From positions 7,194,501 to 7,258,500 of the forward strand of contig JAKNDB010000087.1 in NCBI GenBank assembly GCA_024305405.1: DNA of 64,000 nt. The letters are read 5' to 3'. Every line of letters starts with the position of its first letter. Positions within the stretch are counted from its first letter, which is position 1. The DNA comes from Dirofilaria immitis (taxonomy: Eukaryota > Nematoda > Chromadorea > Rhabditida > Onchocercidae). A program made the position numbers and the translations under genes. A model generated the notes under the pieces. It saw only the letters and a program-made list of their open reading frames with translations. It made no database searches and was not told the DNA's origin. Below are positions 21,909-35,800 of the stretch, in pieces.

Positions 21909-23870
21909 CTAAGACATTTGATATGGATTATCATAAGTGGCTAGGAATTCAAGAGCAGCCTGATAACAGAAGTGATATTGATCTTTATCCTGCACCATAT
22001 TTTGACGTTCAGTCCGGAGCAATTTCACCGTAGTAAACACGTCAACTACGTGTTCTAATTTCATCCGATCAATAATTACACTAAGCGCAATAAAAACTCC
22101 AGTACGTCCAGCACCTGTTGAGCAATGTACCGTAATTGGACCATCCACACCGAATTGTGATTTTGTTCGATGTACCTAAAATTTTTGTAATTAAAAATTA
22201 TTATCTTTCAATAATATGAAGTTATATTTGTTAAACAATTACGATCTTATTTATTGAATAAAAAAACAAAAAGAAAGATTTATATGACAAATAAAATAAT
22301 GATCAATTTTGGGAAAATTTTTACAGATGAAATTTTTTACAAAACACACTTGATGAATAAAATCGATGAAAAGTTCGGCAGATTTTGGTGGACAATGATC
22401 AGGCCATTCAATGTACTGGAAATGTCTTAGTGTTTTTGTTTGACCAGACTAAAACTTCACTTAATTAAATGATATTTTATGCATCTTATTTAGTCATAAC
22501 AAGTTGTCAGATAATTAATACTAATTTAAAAAAATAAATAGAAAACTCAGAATAACTTGCATATAGGTAATTCTATAACTAGAAATCCAAAATTAGTAAA
22601 TGAACAAACAACGAAATAGAGAATTTATATGAAAATTTAGTCATATTTATTTGTCTCAATTATAAAATTAAAGAAGGGAAAATCGATAAATTACGCGAGT
22701 TTAAAGTTTGAAAAAATGAGTAATTTGAAGAGTGACAATTTAACAAGGAGCACCAACTTCTGTATCGGTAATCCTAAATTCACGTAATACATATTGGGAC
22801 ATATTATATTCTGCAATCGGTTCAACTACCAAATATCCAAATTGTGCACCCAATTCAACTGGCCAATACTCATAACATTTTTCCTGCAATTAGCAAGAAT
22901 TGAAATACTAATAAATTATTATTACTAATTATTACTGCTAATCATTGATTGCTGTTATAATAATTATTATTTTTATTTGTTATTTGATTAAAAATTATTA
23001 CAATTTTTTTATTTGTAAGTTTCAAAGATATTTCATAACTCAAAAGAAAGAAAGGAAACAAGGGAAACAAGTACAATCATCCTGAAAGAAATTGAGAAAT
23101 TTATTGAGGAATTTAAATTTTCATATTAATTTCTATTTCTGTATTTTATGTTTTATATTAAATTAAAAAGACATATATGTTGTGAAGAAATGAAAACAAA
23201 CTAACTCTACATGTTTCGATTGTACGTATAAGCATAACAATAATAGAGCATTCATGTTCCCAAATCATTCGCCAAAAATCGTTTATGGTATGAGGCATCG
23301 GTCCTTGTGTTGCAATGTAAGCGCCACGTTGCCTGAATTTATGCTTATCTTTCTTCAGTAAGTAGAAATTGAAATACTCGAATATCACGATAATTAAACG
23401 TTTGAAAACTATGAAAATTTAAATAAGTGAAAATGATAATAATTAATAACTAAAAATGAACAAAAAAATACCTGAATATTGTGATAATTAAAAAATCTAA
23501 AGATAATAAATAAGAAAATATAAAGATATCTTTTAGATATTAAAAATGATATTAAGATATTTGAATATTATAACAATTAAAACATCTGAATATCATAATA
23601 ATTACCAATTGAGAAAACATTAAAAAGAAAAAAAGTAGCATAGGTACGAGAAAGAATAAAGATAACTGACAAATATAATTAAATGACAAACCTATAACCA
23701 TCGATCCAAGAAGCATTGATGTAATCAGAACCTTCCTCACCCGGAATTGAACGTAGAATGACACGTGATGAATCGTATGGCACCATATTTATTAAACGAT
23801 TTTTCGGCCGATTTATCGATAAATTTGCAATACTACATCGAGAATTTGACATTTTCATCGTTGTCAAATG
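21909..23870 (-). CDS. ptp-3: Receptor phosphatase exons 23-27: PTP domain D2
   Basis: Exons 23870-23692, 23332-23206, 22883-22758 (donor GAA/GTTGGT), 22448-22350 and 22175-21909. Motifs: [74 protein letters not shown] and [15 protein letters not shown]. The protein ends at TYDNPYQMS. The pTyr-loop Tyr is Leu, as in the inactive D2 of vertebrate LAR, but the WPD Asp is kept. Confidence 0.94.
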
Positions 23871-26800
23871 CTACAAAACCAAGTGGAAATTTCCATCAAT
23901 AAGTTTTAAAATTAATAAGAAATCAATATATATTTTTAATTAAAAAAATAGTCGTTGATAAATAAGCAAAAAAGTAAGTCCTATAATTTCTACTTTTACA
24001 TTAAAAAAATAATATTTATCCGTTGGAAATTAATCGGAATGTTAAAAATCAATTCAACAAGATATTATCTTTCAGATTTTTTTGTAATTGCAAATTTTAA
24101 ATTTAGGAATAATATTTTAAAGACAATTACTTCCACCATTTAAAAGTATGAAGTGCAAAAATGAAAGAAAAATACTCTAAATTCAAGCTCCATGGCCGAA
24201 ACTTGATCAATAGGCTGAATTTGCAGTAAAGCTTGTACATGAGTGTATAATTTGCTAGCAGGCACTTCTGTTGAACCGGACTGCACCGCGTCAAGTACGG
24301 CATCATGAATAAATATGTACTGATCATCGGTCTAAACATTTCGCATAATTCAAAAATATGGGAAGTAAATTAACAATCTAAAAATAAATATGAAAAATAA
24401 AAATAAATACAATGGAATACATGAGATTATTATATCTTTTTAGTGTGCTGTCACAACAACTTATTTGGGAACATTCGATAGATATCTATCCTTCCCCAAT
24501 TCCTTCTTTTGAGATTATAATTCTTCTAAAGTTAAGCTTAAATTTCATATTTACCTGAACCATATACGATCTCTGTGATCGTAATGCTGTTACGCAACCA
24601 TAAATATCCACAGTATTTTCATATCGTAATCGTTCCAGCATACAATCAATTACGATAAAGGCACCTGTTCGGCCAATTCCAGCACTATAAAGATGCACAT
24701 AAACATATTTTGATAATTAAAAGATGAAAAATTAACGAAAAAATTAAGATTTATATTCCTTTAATTTTGTTTTTTAAGGGATGAATTTTTCAAGTTTCTT
24801 CAATTCATTATTTGGCTAACGAATAAATAATTTCTAACCTGCAATGTGATATGACTGGGCCAGCATCCGGTCGATTCAAAGTTTTCACTCTCTTCAAGAA
24901 CATCAAGAAAGGTGTCGGATGATCAGGAACTCCATGATCTGGCCATGCAGTATATTGTAAATGTCGTATTTCCCGCGCTTTGCCGCCACTTCGATGTTGC
25001 AAACGAAATGTTCGAATTGTATAATGTGCCAGCTCTAGCGTATCTAATAATGTCACCTAAAATGTCCCATGACCTTTTATTTCTTACTACATTTTATAAA
25101 TCTATCAAAAACTTCTTTTTTTTCCCACCAATATAATTGTTTCGAAAATAAAAAATCAATAAAAAGCCATTCAGTAATATAAAAATTGAATTATATTTCA
25201 TATCACAATATATCGTTGTCATTCTAAGCAATTAACTATTTAAAATCTAACTTTCATAGTAAACTTATCAATAAAACATATGCAATCAGATATTAGCTAA
25301 GTGTTTAAACTATCATATTGAAATATATGTTCAGTTTTTAATCAAAATTAAAATAAAATACAAATATTATTTAAGATTATTTAGCAAGACTTGCAAAAAG
25401 ATAAGTTAATTTAAAATATTTTTACCTGAATATGACCATAGCAGGATGATCCTCTAATAGGCCAGTACTGATTACATTTTATTCGTGATCTTTCTTCCAA
25501 CTTTGTCAACATTACTATTGTAACCGTATTCTCTTCCCAAACCATTCGCCAAAAATCAGCATATGTTTCTGGCAATGGTCCTTGCGTTGCAATGTACGCT
25601 TTTGGCTAAAAATAAAAACACACAAGTTATTTTTATGTGTAAATAAGTACTCATAAATGTCTGAAATAAAATTTTGATTCAGAAAGAGTAAAATTATAAT
25701 ATTTTTCAAAAATGAAATAAGTTGGAATATTATTCATTTTAGAAAACATGGGAAAAAAAGAAAAGAAAAATATAACAAAACAATTAACAAATGTAATTAA
25801 AAGATGAATAATAAAATACCTTTAATAAATATAAAATATACCTTTTCATAACCATCAATGTAGTTGGCATTGATGTAATCACTACCGTCGATATCATCAA
25901 TAGTGCTAAGGATAACACGTGAATGATCGTATGCAACCACATTTGCATATCGATTTTTCATCTTATTTACCGGTCGATTAGAATTTTCCCAGGTGAAATG
26001 TTGGCCCGTTTCAATGCTTTCATATTCCTACAATTCTAATAATAACTTTAATTCAAATTTTCAATATTATTATTTAATTAAATGTTGATATTTTTTTGAT
26101 AAAACAAATAATGTTTAAGAGATAAAAGAAAAAACGAAAATTAAAATATAAATTTTATCTTTCAAAAAAATTCAAAAACTACTTTTTGAAAGAGTTATCG
26201 AAATTTTTAAACGTTAAATCTCTCTTAAAATTATATTAACTTTGAATTAATAAACTAATAATCTAATTTTTATAAAACTAAAATCATTAAAAATTTTAGA
26301 AAATAAATAAATAAAAATAATATATAAAACAAATTATTTCAATACCTGTGAGAACAAAGCATTATTATTCATTTTTAATTTATCAATATGTAGAGCAAGT
26401 TCGGAAATAGGAATCGGTAGATGGCTTAGAGAATGACCGCCAATAGCGCCACCACTTGAGGGCAATATTGACATGGGTACAGGTAAGGCGTTATAGGTTG
26501 TGCTACTCATATGACTTTGATGCAACGGATACATATCCATCGCTGAATCCATCGTACAACCACCGTTCCCATTCATCTAAAAAATTAAAAAAACCGTTTT
26601 TTTTAAAAAAAAGTACTTTTATTTTATATTTTCGTACTTTATATTTTTACATTCTTTGTAAGAAGAAAGTGAAGAATCAATTAGCTTTATCTGAAATAGT
26701 GAACGCCTAAAAATAAATTATATGCGATATAATTTACCTGATCATAAGGATTAACTATATGACGACCATAAACATCACCGGAAACAAGCAATTTCGATGT

Positions 26801-29800
26801 TTCACTTGGAATTGAATTACCAGCTAAGGCAACTTTTGAAATGGAACCGTGGCGAGGAGTTTTATGTCGCTTATTTTGACGATTACGGCGAAACCACCTG
26901 GAAAAAAGGAAAATTAGAATAGTTTCAGCTATTGAAATTATTCATTATTTTCTTAGCTTTTTGATTTTTGCCTTCTATATACTTGATTATTTTAATATAT
27001 CTCAATTTCTTATGTTCCAGTATATTATTTCTTTTTAATAATTTTGGTCACATTTTAGAATATTCTATTTATGCTATTACAAAAATTAAATGAGAATTTT
27101 TTCCGTTAATTTATTATTATCTAAAACAAAATTTAACCAATTAAAAAATTTTGAAATTACAAGGGTTTCTGAACTTCTTATTATCATATCAAAATATATT
27201 CAGTAAACGGCAAAATGACTGTCAAATTTTCAGAATAAAATTCGAGATACAATAAAATGATAATTATGGACTCTATGCTAATTAATTTAGTGATCACGGA
27301 TTTATGGCATTTTGATCCATTGCTTCGACAAATTTTGCAAGCATCGATGGAAAATTCACATATGGAAAAGACGCAAATAATAATCATTGAATTCTTACTT
27401 TTCTAGTTTAAAATTGCAGCAAGAATTTTAAAAAAGAGAAATATTTGTTAATTAAATTTCAATTTGAATATTTCAGAACCATTTATTCCACTATTGACTA
27501 GTGTATTTTATAATATTATATTAAAATTTTGAAGTTTGATAATTTTATTGCAACTTTACGGAGAAAATTTTTATTTTCTCTTTTGTTTAGTTTTAAATTA
27601 TCATATTCCATGTAAAAACTTTACCAAATGATAAGCATTCCAACGATAATTGCAATAACTAAAACTGCAACAAGTGGCGCAATTAGCCATAAATTAGATG
27701 TCTTAGCATCGCGAATATGTGCCGCAACTTTAGTTGAAAATGGTTCACTAAGCATTGAATCCGAATAACGCTTCGTTAGCGGCTCTTGAATTGGAGCACG
27801 AAATTCAAACTGGAAATTCCAGAAACTTGAAACTAATATAAACTATAAATAAATGAAACTTTTCAGAAGTTACAAGTAAAGAAATTAGTTTCATTCAACT
27901 ATAATTAACATGAATAAGGTAAGAGACGAAGCAATAATGAGAAGTAGGAAGGCACAGTTTACTAAAATATTTAGAACTTGGAAAACTTGAAGATTTTAAA
28001 ATTTGTATTGATGCTCCTATTAAAGTTTACCGGTTGATCAGGATTTCTGGATACATCTTCTCGAGCAAATGCTCGCATCATCAAACGATACTTGGTGTTA
28101 CTATCTAACGGCCAGTTATCATAACCATCATACATCTAAAATGATTTGAAAATGAATCATTGAGTGATTTTTGAAAAAAATAAAACTTTCTACTGCAAAA
28201 AAAGAAAAATAATTCTTCATTTTAGAAGATTTCTAATAGATAATTCACAGAAAATATTTGAACAAGAAAAATAAATGATTCAATTTCATTATTTTTTCAA
28301 TAAATCATTTAATGATATATTTTTAAATCAAACAAAAAGGATCAAAATTAAATTAAAACTTAGTTTTAAGTTTGTTTAATAAAAATGAAAGAAATATTAC
28401 CCGTCCATCACCAAGTGTAAACAGTTGATCATTACGCTGCATTTGTTGCATCTCATATACTGGTATACCCGCCGCTATATAAGCACCTCGAAAAGTAACA
28501 GGCTCGTGTAAATAGTGTCTGTAACAATATAATAAATAGACAATTATGCCAAGAAAATTTTGCACTTTAAGAAGAAAATTTTGAAATTTAAAAAATCGTG
28601 TAAACTTCACATAATTAAAAATAAACAATTTTCATATCAAATATTATCATCCATAACATTTTTTTCATCCATATATGCATTAAAACGAATGTTAATCTTA
28701 ACGGTAATTTTAATCAATGTTTTAAGATATTTTCAAATATAAAATTAGACATGAGACAGAATAAGATATATTTAAATATTCTAATAAACTCTGATCATCG
28801 GACTTTGAAACTCAGTCTAATTAAAAAGTGAGAATAAAGGTTGATGAATTATTTTTAGCCGAATTTTTAATTTTAAACAATGTTTAAACAATGATAAACC
28901 TTTTGTAATCTCGTTCTTTGTTTGCTTTGCGAATTTTCTTGGCTCTCTTTCCGTAATAATTTTTATTTTGATTTGGACGCATCACTGTAGTACTTTTTGG
29001 AGAGAAGTCGAATCCAAATTCAATACATCGTCCCAAAATGTAAAGAATGAATTCAATTTTCGATTTTTTGCTTTTTCAGAACTGAATAATTTATCTTATA
29101 GAATATACATCATAGTTACGGGTCGTCTATTTCATTTCATATTTTAATGTTTTTAACATCATTTTATATTTTATTTATTCATTTTTAAATAAACGAAAGT
29201 TTGAAACAGATAAAAGAACAATAATGAAAATAAATATCGATGATAAAATATAATTATATCTAACTAATACGGAATTCCTTATCACTACCAATAATATGGG
29301 CATTACTGGTAATGATAAGAAATTAATAATTAGCTAAAACGAAATAGAATAATCAAAAGAAATCAATGACTGAATGATACGAAACTGAATAGTTTCACTG
29401 CTTAATTAGAGTATATTAAGCTAGATTTTGTACTTTTCCATTTTGTCTTATCTTTTCTAAACTATTGATATTTTGGTTTTTGATATATCAGTTATCACAA
29501 TCTGAGAAATAAAATTTTTCACAAGCTGAAAAAGTATAAAAATAATTAACTGCAAATTTTCAATTCACTTGACATTTCTCGCTAATACTTTACAACAAAT
29601 AAAGCATAGGATAAAACGGAAGAAGAGATACAATTGTATTAAATTTGCACAATTTCAAGTTAAGCAAGATGTGCTAAATTTGGTAAGCAGAGTGTAAAAT
29701 TCTCTAATAAATTATTTGTAGGTAAATCAAGGCAGAAAAAATTTATATGAATGGAAAATAAAAGTGAAAATAAGAAATTCGATTACCTGAGTAAAATTCC

Positions 29801-32800
29801 CAGGTAAAACGACAAGCCAATAATGGCTGATTGGTCCATATTCTTCGCTTGCACATTTTAATCTAATAAGTGCAGTGCTAGTATGATTTGAGGTAACAAA
29901 TTCGGGTACGTCCACAAATGGTGGCCCTGTGGGATCCGTTCGAACGATTACTTCTCGTGGCCAATATTCCTTTCCGGTTGGTGGTAATTCACGTACCCCA
30001 ACATGAAATGTATATTCCATATAGGGTCGTAATGTTGTCCATCTGAAAAATTTTATGAATTTAATTTTAGGTTAATGAATTTTAGAAATCAATATTTTAC
30101 AAGGTTCTTTCAAAAAATTTAATAAAATTGATAGTAAAAAATGAGAATAAGGAAAAATAAGTTAAATATTACCATAACACTGAAGCAAACAGTTTTTTAA
30201 ACTGAAATGTACAATGACAGAGAAGCATAGATGTTTTTTATAGATAATAAAAAATAATACATTCCTGTCCATTATCGCTGTTTTGAAATATTTAAAATCG
30301 GAGTAAATAAAAGATAGCTTTTATTATATTCGATTAAAGTACCGAATATTTTTAAGAAATGGACAATTCTCAATGTAATTAGTTCATTTGAAAAATAAAA
30401 AAAAAGAAGTATGCTGTTGTAGCAATAGAGCGATGGTCAAATCAATCGTTTCAAATATTAAATAAATTTGTGAATTCGTCCGAAAAAATTTTTAAGAAAA
30501 AGAGAAAATTATTTTCTTTTTTATTTCAAATTCCCACCTTTTTTAAAACTTGCTTTTGAATTATATTTTTATTCCTTTGTCTATCTAATGGAAATTTTAA
30601 ATCATTTTAATAATGCATATATATCATATATTCTTTATATTTATTCTTTAGCATTCCATTAATACTTTAAAAATTAAAATTTTCTTCTATCATCATATCT
30701 TATACATGTTAGATTAAAAATTTCAGTATTTTCTTATTTTTATCACTTTAATATTTTAATTCTGATTACTTCAATTTTAGGCTTAATGTAATTCCAAATT
30801 CCAGCAATAATTTAATATTAGAATTTTTGAGACCTATTTTTATATCAAAAATTTTTTCTGTTGATTCAAATCACTTATAATAAACAATTTTTAGTAATTG
30901 AATGAGATTTACAAATATTCTCGCTGATGTCCATCGAGATCTTGTCGAAATCCTGGCGAAATCATTCCTTTTAATTGCAAATTTTGATCCAAGTAATCTT
31001 TCCGACCTGTTTGATTCACGTAAAAACCAATAGGTTGTGGTCCGACATAATCCCATCGAAGCATCACCGAATTACTCGTTTTCCAAGCTATCATTAAGTT
31101 TGATACCATATATGTATCATGCAAGCCATCGATTGTTGTTGGTGGATCTGAACACGCGCCCTGCCTCTATAAATTATTCAAAATTTTCAAAGATTTTAAA
31201 GAAAGATTATGAACTTTTTTTCTTTTCTAATGAAATGCAAGAGAGAAAGAAAGAATGATATTTTAACATTTTATTTTCAACATCAAGCGGTAATGAATTT
31301 AAGAAGTTGTTCATTTTTAGATGTCCTTTTAATATGATTTGTGAATCAAGAAATTTCAAAAAACCAGAGTAATCAAAACATAAACATCCAGCTATATTTT
31401 TCAATTTTTGCTTTTCTACAAATGACAAAAGTTCATGAAGTTTTTAATAATGTGATATATTTCTAATCTTTCATCTAATTTCTTATATTAGAGTCTGCCG
31501 AAATTCGAATTTCAGTTAACTTTGTACTAACATTTTGTCGAATAGCTAAAACACAAAATGCATATGGTTTATGCGCTGTAAGCTGTGAAATATGCAAATG
31601 CCGCGCAGACGGATTCATCACCGTAACAGTTTTCCATCGTTCATTATCTCGCTGCCCGAATACCGGTTCATGTATATACCGTACCACAAATCCGTCCACA
31701 TTTCTACCGTTTTCCAAATCCCATTGCACTACAGCTGATGTATTTGAGGTTGCTTGAACTCGAACATTAGATGGTGGATAAATGAGAGCTAAAGAGAGCT
31801 TATTTGATGTATAATTTATAGAACAAATAAGGAAAACAAATTTTAATCAAAAAATTCTTTATATAAATTTAAAGTCACTTGAAATTTAAAAAATATTTCA
31901 AAAGAATAATATTAACTTTTAAAATTATTTTTTTCTTTTCATTTACATAATAACTAAAACGATAAAATTTTGCATAAGAATAAAAACTTAAATAATTATC
32001 AAATAAAATTGGACAATATTTCTTTCGCTCTTTTTTTCTTTTTTAAATTAATAAGAAAATTGCAATATTTAAATAAAAGAATTTTTGCTTTTCTAATTTT
32101 TAAAGTTACAAAAATTTTGATTTAATTTTTTCCTCAAATATAACGGTGATTAATTATTATTTGTTTAGGTGCTAATTAGTGTTACCATTATTGCTGCTGT
32201 TTTGATACCCTAAAAATTGTCGTATTATTGCAGCGAAAATGTTTTGCTGTTGGACGGCTTTTAAATTTCCTTCGTAATTCATTTAAATTATCCGCCAACT
32301 GCAGAAGATACTCTTCTCTATTAGTTTTTAAGATGAAAAAAATAAGCTTGAATAATGCCAAACATATATATAATATCTACACAGATAAATAAATAGATAG
32401 ATAGATAGACAGACAGACAGGTAGATAGACACATAGAGACATTAGTAAAATATTGAGAGATAAAATTAATCAGACTAATGGATCAAAATGGAAAATAGCT
32501 TTTACTGAAGAAGTAAATCAATCTAATAGCAATTAAATCGGTATAGAGTCTTTCCTGGCTTGGAAAGAATTAAATTTAGCAAATTGGATTTAAAGAATGC
32601 GAATGGGAATTAAAGATGTGATAACTTGATGAGATAGTTGGTTGAAAAAGTTTTTTTCGAAATCAATAAAATATATATCATTTCAGTTATTCCAAACATC
32701 TCAATCAAAGGATATTTTTACATTATTGTCATCGTCTATGCAATAATTTCATATACTACCAAGAGGTGTGCAAAAATTTACTTTGATATAAGAAAATTGC

Positions 32801-35800
32801 AAAACTAATTATTTAAATGATTTAATTAAAAGAAAAAAATGTTCAAGGAATTATTTATAATGTTAATAAATTGTTACATCTATATGAAATTTTTACAAAC
32901 TAAATACCAAGTTTTGTATTATAATTTTTGATCGAATCATTTTATTATTAACTATAAAATATGAAAATAATCATTTCGATAAAATCAGTGAATAATTAAA
33001 AGTAATGATAATTTATGACATAATGTTAATATGGAAAATACTAAATATTTAAACTTATAATAATTAAAATTATTAAAGTGATGGGAAAAATTGCTTTAGC
33101 TTTTACTTTATTGCTAGCAATAGTAATAGTAACAATAATAATAATAGTAATAGTAGTTACAGTAATCATAGCAAAAATGACAGTATCAAATTTAGCAAAT
33201 TTTTTACAATTCCTTTTAAATCTTAAAATAACATAAGAAGAAAAAGAAATGGCGATGTGAAAAGGATTTTTAGGCTAATTTTGGTTTGAGAGTTGAATTA
33301 ATATACTGAACGAAAAATGGAACTCAAAAACGGAAAAAAGGGAAAATTGTCAATTCATCAAGTTATACCGGAAATCCTTACCTGTTTTTCTCTTTCCGCC
33401 TCTCAGAATTTAGCTATGATTTCATCGTTATTTAGTTTTCTCTCCTTCCTAATTTCCACCTTATTTTTTAGACAAATGCTTTCCATTCATTCTTAAAATT
33501 TTACTATAATATCATCTTATTCTCTATACTTTTTACTTCTATTTTTTTATTTTTCATCTTTTCATCTCTTCCTTGTGAATTACTACTTCACTTTTTTTTC
33601 TTTTCTATAATTTTAGCAATTTCTTGCAAATCATTTTATAAAATTTTTATAGAAATGCTTCAAAGGGAACAATTCCAATCTATTAAAATTTTACATTCGA
33701 TGTAAAATCTGTCACTTTTTCTCGTACAATTTTATCAATCATTTCAACTTTAATCCATTCCTCAATTATATATTCCAATTTTTGAAAAGAGTAATTGTTA
33801 TTTTAAGAGTAATACATCATATAAAAAGAGAAGGAGAGAAACAAAGGAAAAGGTATTATTTTTGAAAAATGGAAGACATTTTTCATCGATAAATGTTATC
33901 GTTTATGAAAACGAAATATATTCATATATTTCGTTTTCATAAATTGAAATTTTCTTCTTTTAATTATTATTTCAAATATATCTATTGAAATTATATTCAT
34001 TTTAAATTTTGATTTCAGCGCTAATAAATGAGTTATATGAAATCGACTTTTTGTTGGGAAAAAATTATGTTACTTTTGCTAATAAAAAGTTCGTATCTCG
34101 AAAAGCGACACATACGAATTGATTATTTAGTCTAAAACTTCCGTCATTTTAACCCTACTTAAGATACCTACTTAAGTGTTTAACAACTCTTTGCAATTCA
34201 CTAATAAAAAAAATAATTTGATGGAAATTAAAAACAAAAGACTATAGACTCATTTTGTAGGAAATTGAAGAAGAAAAGAAAAATAATAGAAATGGATAAC
34301 AGTAATAAAAATATTTTAAAAGATTATATTTGATGAAATAAATAAAATGAAAATATAAAATTTTTAATTGCAAATTCATTAATCAATTAATATTTCAAAA
34401 GAAGAAAATAAATATTCGATTTAATGATTAAAATACGTAATTCAAACCGATGGAAATTTAACAGTAAATTTAAGAAAAATGAAGATTTCATTAGTAAAAT
34501 TAATTTTGAAATTGCTGTTTATCTCATAGAACATTGATAATATAAAAAGAACTGCTTACCATAATCAGAATTACAATTAATAATAGTTGTTATTGTAGTT
34601 GTATTCCAATAGATGCCACTATAGGGTGTGCAATTTGTTGTGGTATATTTAACATTTATCAAAGAAATTTCGGTAATTTTAATAACAGTAGTGGCAGTTG
34701 TTGTTGTATTTTTATTGATAAGTACGGAGGAATACTTAACTGTTGTACTAGTAACAGAAGTTCTATCATCAGTATTAATTACTAGTACAGATGATGTATC
34801 ATTTTTGCTTATCTCAGGTAAAATTGCATAAGTACGATAAAGCGCTGGAATATCCAAAGGACCGGGAATAATTGCATGAACAATAGCATTAAAATAATCA
34901 GCATTTGATACACTCATATCTTCATCATTATTAATTTTTTCGTCTTGCTCATTATACGCCGAATTGTTGGCATTTTTTTGAATAAATCCTATCGATTTCG
35001 TTTTCAAATTATTCGACCCATTCATTAATGATCCTCTATGGACTAAAATAAATCAATTTTCTTTTATTCCTAATTTACAAAAAAATTTTTCGTAAATTAA
35101 TAAATTTCGCATAATTTTTATACTTACTTATCTAAAAATCAAAAAAATTTCATAATATTTTATCAGCTCTTTTCATTGCTATGAAATTTGAAGGAAGAGA
35201 ATCACTTCGTCAAGATGATCAATCGATTACATGCCTGCTGATGATGATGAAGATTCTTTTAGTAAATGTTGCATACGTATTTTATGAACACGTTGTTGCT
35301 CCCAACGTCCAGCAGTGTTAGTACGCATACGTATTTGTCGCCTTTACGCTGCTTATTTTCAAGTAACAACCATTGTCGCATAATCATTATTTCAACGAAA
35401 ACAAAACATTTTATCTATTCTGTTTTGCAATTGTTAGAATAAAAAGGAAAAAGAAATTTAAGAAAAAAAATGAAATAATCGAAGAAATTGCATTTTCATG
35501 AAAGAAGAAATCATTTTCATATATGAGCGAAAAGATTTTTCCAAAATATCAAGAAATAAACCAAATATAAAAATTATAAATATTATTAATTAAAATACAA
35601 ATATTCAAACTTTAAATTCATCAATTTCTCATACACTTATAAAAAGTTTGTTAAAATAAAATTAAAATTGTGCATAATAATATTTTTAATGAAATATTAT
35701 TAAAAATAGGGAGAAGGATGACAAATAATAATGTCCACTTAATGTATATTATTTCTACATCTAAACGTATAAATAAACATATAATATCGAATAATTTTCT

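Larger units (their letters stand above)
31789..34559 (-). other. ptp-3: Intron between optional exon B and exon 9
   Basis: Intronic, with the GATA/GACA repeat and the 33902-33943 hairpin. No exon seen. Confidence 0.6.

Noticed and set aside
23758..24143. Plus-strand frames opposite the phosphatase D2 exon
   Set aside because: Shadows of a conserved minus-strand exon with all PTP motifs.
31475..31531. Continuation of the open frame of receptor exon 9 past the GTTAGT donor
   Set aside because: It reaches a stop, and splicing at 31532 gives the correct phase 0 entry into exon 10.
34628..34831. 67-codon plus-strand frame rich in Val
   Set aside because: It is the mirror of the Thr-rich optional exon B on the minus strand.
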